A stretch of 64,000 bases of DNA. It comes from an uncultured Lachnospiraceae bacterium. Its GTDB lineage: Bacteria > Bacillota > Clostridia > Lachnospirales > Lachnospiraceae. Position 1 is the first letter of the stretch. Each line of letters starts with the position of its first letter. The notes beneath the pieces were generated by a model that ran no database searches, was not told the origin of the DNA, and saw only the letters and a program-made list of their open reading frames with translations. Shown piece after piece: positions 60,113 to 64,000 of this stretch. The position numbers and the translations under genes were made by a program. The stretch spans positions 1 through 64,000 of the forward strand of contig CAJUBP010000009.1 of NCBI GenBank assembly GCA_910584585.1. The letters are read 5' to 3'.

Positions 60113-63085
60113 TTATATTTCCAAAACTGCGTCTAACTGCGCCAAGAACTTCTCAAGCCAAGCAACTTTCTCTTTTTCAGATTCGATCCTTGCGTCAATA
60201 CTGCTTTGATTCCGCGTTAATTCTTCATTTTCTTCTACTTTCTTCTTCAAGGCCTCCTGCAGTTCATCCAACTGTCTCAAAAAGAATTTTTTAAACTGCT
60301 TCGCTTCATCCTTTGCTGTATTTTGCGCACCTTCAAGATTTTCATTAAAGCTGCTGATGATTGGCGTGAGAAATTCATTTTCCACAGTGGAATAATCCAC
60401 CATTTCCCGATTGGCATAAATTGCCCTGTTATATCCGGACGCTTCAAACCATGTCCAGGGCTTATACCATTTTTTGTTTGTATTTTCTACCCATTCCACC
60501 TCTCCCGTATCATATCTTTCTTCATATTTATAGCTATTGATGATCTCCTGGGCATTGGGAATATCCATTTCCAGGAAATCAACGCCAATGTCATCATTTA
60601 CCCCGCTATATTGCTGCTCTTTTACAACTCCACTCTGGATCAGCTTATGGATATGCTCCGTATATTCTTCCATAATATGATTTGCATTCTCCACAATAAC
60701 ATCATTGATAATACTTTCTAACTCTGTCTTTACATCACTTTGCAAATGCATCACTGTATTATTCAGTTTCATCATCATCTGCTGAACTTCCAAGGTCGTC
60801 ATTGCGCCTTTTCCGGCAGAAGGATTCAGTTCTTTTGATATTTTAGCTCTGACTTCCCTGATTCTTTTCTTTGCGTCCTTCATCATGTCCAAAGCCTCTA
60901 TGCGGCTTCTGAATTTTTTCGCTTCTTCCCCCTCCGCAAGTATGCCTTTAATCGTTTCAAGCTGCTGATGTATTTCATTTCTCGAACTCTCATTATTCTG
61001 AATGGAGGTCATCATCTTCGCGTGCATATCTTTCTCTTCGACTTTTTTCTTAAAAGCATCTACAGCCGCCTTGATTTTTGCGGTATACGCATATTTTCGC
61101 AAATACTCATTGATGGCAATTTCCACAGCAGGTATCCCTGTGTACCACATAACCTCTTCATACATATTCCCCGACCTTTTCGCCGCGTCTATGGAATTTT
61201 TCACTTTCTGGAGATTGTTTTTGCCCAGACTTGCCTGCTCGGAAAGATGCAGCTGCTGTTCATCAATAAACGCGCTGCAGTTACTCAATGTTTTATTCTG
61301 CCCTTTCGTCAGCTTAGCGCCATTCTGGTACATTCTGATAACTTTAGCAGTTTCCGCTGATGTTGGAAAAATATTAGGATTCTCTATATCAAATTTCCGC
61401 AAATATTCACGCACATGCTGTAACGCGTCCTGTACAGATTCTTTATCCGGATCAAACTGATCAATCTTATTAACCGCGAAAATAAATCTGTCCTTTGATT
61501 GTTTTCCTCCCACCTTCATAGCCTCGGCAACTGTAGCCAATAACGTGTAATCATCATTTGTCTGAAGCTGCGTGGCATTGAGCACATACAATACCATCGG
61601 TTTCGTCTTTTCCTTAATAACCCGATAGGTATGATTTTTATGTTCTTCTGTCCGGGAATTGTTTGGTCCGGGAGTATCCACTAAAACCAAACGTATTCCT
61701 GATGAATCAATATTGGGAATATTGCCGGTTATATCTATATAAGCTGTATTGGGATTCGCGTTCATTTCCTCCATATCCGCCAATGTCAAATTCGTATACG
61801 TTCCCAATATCTGGTTATCTTTATCTCTGTACTCCGCGTCAAATTCTGTTCCAGAACTTCTGTCTTTTATCTTTGCTATCGTTGCGGTGCAGGCCTCATT
61901 TTTCGACGGCATCAGCTCTCTTCCCAGAAGAGCGTTGATTAAAGTTGATTTGCCGGAACTCATTGTGGCAATAACACTGACCTCAAATTCAGAACTTATT
62001 GCGCTGTAGAAATTATCCTTTATTTGTTTCGTCCGCAAATCCTCAAAGGGACATTCTCTCTGCATCCCCGCAAAAAGCTTTTGGAGTTCGACCAACCTGT
62101 CTTCTGAACCCCTTGCCTCCGTAAATACCAGCGAAACTTCAATATCGGAATGGGCAAAACAGTATTCCTTTACTGTCTCATACAAATCATCATAGTCCAG
62201 CCTAAGGCCATAAAATTCTATGTAAAAGGAACTGTCATTGCATAAGTCTACCAATATGGGCATTAACTGTTCGATCCACACCTGAATTCTCTCATTTCTG
62301 AGATCATATAATTTGTTAGGCGGCTCAACTGCTTTTCCATCAATTGTTATGAATGATTCAACCACATATGGATTATATTTAAATCCAATTTTCGTTGGAT
62401 TACTGCCGTCATTTTTCGGGTTAAAGATTTCCTGTGAATGAACCTTCCCAGACGCTTCCTGTTCTGCTGCTGCCGGCATCATTTTCCGCTGCGCTTTTGT
62501 TGTCAAATCTCCGCTGTTTACCTGCTGACGCTCTATCGGCTGTTTCGGCTGCTCTTTCGGTTCATCCTTCTCCTCTACACCGCCAAAATACGTAAGAAGC
62601 GAACTCAATCCTCCATTAAAGCCACTAGATATCGCAGCCACTCTCCAGCCATTTTTCTGATATATTTCAGTGGATATAAAGGCTTTCTCTTTTGCAAAAT
62701 CTGCTTTGGCGTTCTGTATCGTGATATATTCCGTCTTGTTCTGCTTTATCTTGAGACAAAGCCGGTCTGCTTCTGCCATGATTCCATCACCGTCAATACT
62801 GACCGTAAACACTAATCTCACTATTTTGTCAGGCAGCTTTGCTAAATTAATCTCAAATACACTTTTATTTTCTGATTTCGTATATGTAATTTCATTCTTC
62901 GGCGACGATGTCTGATTATAAAATATCATATAATCCTCATCCGATAATTTGCCCTTATCATCCACCCCAAAACAGCAGCAATCATATATCGCGCTGCCAA
63001 AAACCTCCATCTCAACAGTAAAAGTCTTTGTTTCATCAAAATAATTTTGTATTTTATCTCTCATACCTTTTACAAACTGCATCAT
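60113..63085 (-). CDS. TerD domain fused to a large dynamin-like GTPase
   Basis: The 990-residue protein starts with a TerD-like domain (~1-170, with FTVEMEVFGSAIYDCCCFGV and ending in WRVAAISSGFNGGLSSLL), followed by a linker and a GTPase domain. The latter has IATMSSGKSTLINALLG (G1, near 375), LVDTPGPNNSR (G3, near 468) and FAVNKIDQF (G4, near 540), then ~400 residues of helices and coiled coil as in the dynamin stalk. A WYKPWTWFEA stretch in the last 150 residues could contact membrane. It is the first gene of the eight-gene operon. Confidence 0.88.
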   Translation of the reverse strand: MMQFVKGMRDKIQNYFDETKTFTVEMEVFGSAIYDCCCFGVDDKGKLSDEDYMIFYNQTSSPKNEITYTKSENKSVFEINLAKLPDKIVRLVFTVSIDGDGIMAEADRLCLKIKQNKTEYITIQNAKADFAKEKAFISTEIYQKNGWRVAAISSGFNGGLSSLLTYFGGVEEKDEPKEQPKQPIERQQVNSGDLTTKAQRKMMPAAAEQEASGKVHSQEIFNPKNDGSNPTKIGFKYNPYVVESFITIDGKAVEPPNKLYDLRNERIQVWIEQLMPILVDLCNDSSFYIEFYGLRLDYDDLYETVKEYCFAHSDIEVSLVFTEARGSEDRLVELQKLFAGMQRECPFEDLRTKQIKDNFYSAISSEFEVSVIATMSSGKSTLINALLGRELMPSKNEACTATIAKIKDRSSGTEFDAEYRDKDNQILGTYTNLTLADMEEMNANPNTAYIDITGNIPNIDSSGIRLVLVDTPGPNNSRTEEHKNHTYRVIKEKTKPMVLYVLNATQLQTNDDYTLLATVAEAMKVGGKQSKDRFIFAVNKIDQFDPDKESVQDALQHVREYLRKFDIENPNIFPTSAETAKVIRMYQNGAKLTKGQNKTLSNCSAFIDEQQLHLSEQASLGKNNLQKVKNSIDAAKRSGNMYEEVMWYTGIPAVEIAINEYLRKYAYTAKIKAAVDAFKKKVEEKDMHAKMMTSIQNNESSRNEIHQQLETIKGILAEGEEAKKFRSRIEALDMMKDAKKRIREVRAKISKELNPSAGKGAMTTLEVQQMMMKLNNTVMHLQSDVKTELESIINDVIVENANHIMEEYTEHIHKLIQSGVVKEQQYSGVNDDIGVDFLEMDIPNAQEIINSYKYEERYDTGEVEWVENTNKKWYKPWTWFEASGYNRAIYANREMVDYSTVENEFLTPIISSFNENLEGAQNTAKDEAKQFKKFFLRQLDELQEALKKKVEENEELTRNQSSIDARIESEKEKVAWLEKFLAQLDAVLEI

Positions 63086-63197
63086 TTTACCCCCAGTATA
63101 TTAAAAGATCTCTTTTGAAAAATTTCCTGCTCAAAAGCTCAGAATTATTATGGTATTATTTCAAATATTTACACATAATTACAGAAAATCCAACATT

Positions 63198-63225
63198 ATT
63201 ATATCATACTTCAATGTTTTAACAA
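63198..63225 (-). promoter_or_regulatory. Probable promoter of the Ter/dynamin operon
   Basis: On the minus strand TATAAT (63198-63203) follows TTGTTA (63220-63225) after 16 bp. The leader to the first gene is about 105 nt. Confidence 0.55.
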
Positions 63226-63230
63226 GATAT

Positions 63231-63296
63231 TTTGACACAATTTACACGTTCTCACGAACTTTGCAGCAAGCGCAAAGTCCTGGGCTGAACTGTTAC
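63231..63296. repeat. 66-bp repeat copy upstream of the Ter/dynamin operon
   Basis: This matches 52818-52883 in the same orientation with about nine differences, including the ACTTTGC/GCGCAAAGT hairpin and the CTGAACTGTTAC end. It is the right half of the 143-bp element. The rest of 63086-63450 is AT-rich with no gene. Confidence 0.85.
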
Positions 63297-63450
63297 GCAT
63301 ATCAGACTCTGTTTTTTACCTTTTTAAATGCCATTTTTTATTTTAATCTATTTCCGTTTTAAATTCAACTCTTTTTCAGTTTTGTATTTATATTTTTATT
63401 CTTGTTACAATAAACTTATCGAATATCCGAAACAGCAAGGAGCGCAAACC

Positions 63451-63786
63451 ATGGACAATTTAAAAAAACTCAGACTGGAGAAAGGACTCACCCAACAGTC
63501 CCTTGCAGAGAAACTCAACATAGGCCAGCAATCGGTCTATAAATACGAGCATCATATCACAGAACCCGATATTGATATGCAAAAAACCATCGCCGACTTT
63601 TTTGACGTGTCTGTGGATTATCTCATCGGCCATTCCTCCTGCCCCCATAAAATTGAAGAAGTCCACCCGACAGATTTAAACAATACAGAGCTTGCTCTCC
63701 TTCAAAAATACCGCTCTCTCCCGCCCTCTTCCAGAGAAGTGTTTTTGCAGCTTTTAGATGAGTTCCTGAAAAATAACACTTCCTGA
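63451..63786 (+). CDS. XRE-family transcriptional regulator
   Basis: The 111-residue protein has a helix-turn-helix (LRLEKGLTQQSLAEKLNIGQ and QSVYKYEHHITEPDI) and a C-terminal helical tail (LQKYRSLPPSSREVFLQLLD). AAGGAGCG precedes the start at 63451. It stands divergently from the Ter/dynamin operon and may control it. Confidence 0.85.
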   Translation: MDNLKKLRLEKGLTQQSLAEKLNIGQQSVYKYEHHITEPDIDMQKTIADFFDVSVDYLIGHSSCPHKIEEVHPTDLNNTELALLQKYRSLPPSSREVFLQLLDEFLKNNTS

Positions 63787-63906
63787 ATATTTATTTAAAT
63801 AACGAAACAAAGCGCAGGCAGAACAATTCCGTTTTCCTACGCTCTTGCTGTCTTATTCACATTATACCAACCGTCATGGACATAATCTGTCCTTATCTCT
63901 TAATTT

Positions 63907-64000
63907 CTAAAATTTTTTTACCAATTCCACATTTTCCCCCTGATACCGCAGCCACATGTCAATTCCGCTGCCGAAGGTTTCGGCCCGAACCAGATAATTT
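63907..64000 (-). CDS. C-terminal end of a gene cut by the window edge (possibly WYL-domain regulator)
   Basis: The last 30 codons of a minus-strand frame read YLVRAETFGSGIDMWLRYQG and end in VELVKKF. The G...WLR..G..VE ending resembles the tail of WYL-domain regulators, but the piece is too short to be sure. Confidence 0.4.
   Translation of the reverse strand, partial: NYLVRAETFGSGIDMWLRYQGENVELVKKF

Overview
The window reads as a chromosome segment of a spore-forming, Gram-positive gut anaerobe of the Clostridia, most likely Lachnospiraceae. The signs are spoVAD/spoVAE with a sigma-G-type promoter, GGAGG ribosome sites before nearly every gene, the LL-diaminopimelate aminotransferase route (dapL/dapF), a glnA-ANTAR pair of the clostridial kind, sugar operons with AraC, ROK, GPH and RbsABC-type parts, and proteins of the 'cysteine-rich KTR' and AAA-ATPase-like/PD-(D/E)XK families. 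Every name rests on reading motifs; no search was run.

Layout. 1-8253: a minus-strand operon holding the whole STM4011-STM4015 gene set (two radical SAM enzymes, a sulfatase-like hydrolase, an ATP-grasp-like protein, a leucine-rich-repeat-like protein). A RelE-type toxin/antitoxin pair is spliced into it and an acyltransferase ends it. 8277-10209: an ECF sigma, anti-sigma and membrane zinc-ribbon module. 10276-13657: MgtC, a TipAS-type MerR regulator with a DUF2268 peptidase-like partner, a KTR remnant and a small tyrosine recombinase. 13771-16770: a SEC-C protein and a DMT exporter.

16854-30694 is a 14-kb glycoside catabolic locus on the minus strand. It carries TIM-barrel and ROK genes, an RbsABC-type ABC importer, two Gfo/Idh/MocA oxidoreductases, an AraC-GH39 fusion, the two subunits of a C-glycoside deglycosidase (TIM-barrel alpha and DUF6379 beta) and a GPH symporter. 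Two promoters in it share the same dyad, the same box and nearly the same spacing, so they look co-regulated.

30893-47143: mostly housekeeping (asnA, dapL, dapF, ANTAR regulator, glnA, hisA, guaB, a PfkB kinase) mixed with small regulators, acetyltransferases, a broken surface protein and several non-coding repeat elements. 47256-52506: a repeat-rich lipoprotein, spoVAE, spoVAD, a polysaccharide deacetylase and a MATE exporter.

52957-63085 is the most unusual part. It is a single minus-strand operon of eight genes: a TerD-dynamin fusion, a small helical protein, a HerA/FtsK-like ATPase, a small protein with a polymorphic-toxin-like HH...DHR domain, a translationally coupled putative immunity protein, a second dynamin-like GTPase with a zinc ribbon, and two TerD proteins. 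The same 66-bp repeat lies on both sides of it. I infer a membrane-stress or anti-phage system of a composition I do not recognise as described.

A second theme is repeats. Short tandem duplications of 39, 41, 60 and 66 bp lie in or at the ends of several genes, sometimes in frame. Several families of palindromic elements are scattered through the intergenic regions, including a pair of 166-bp elements whose cores differ in sequence but are each self-complementary.
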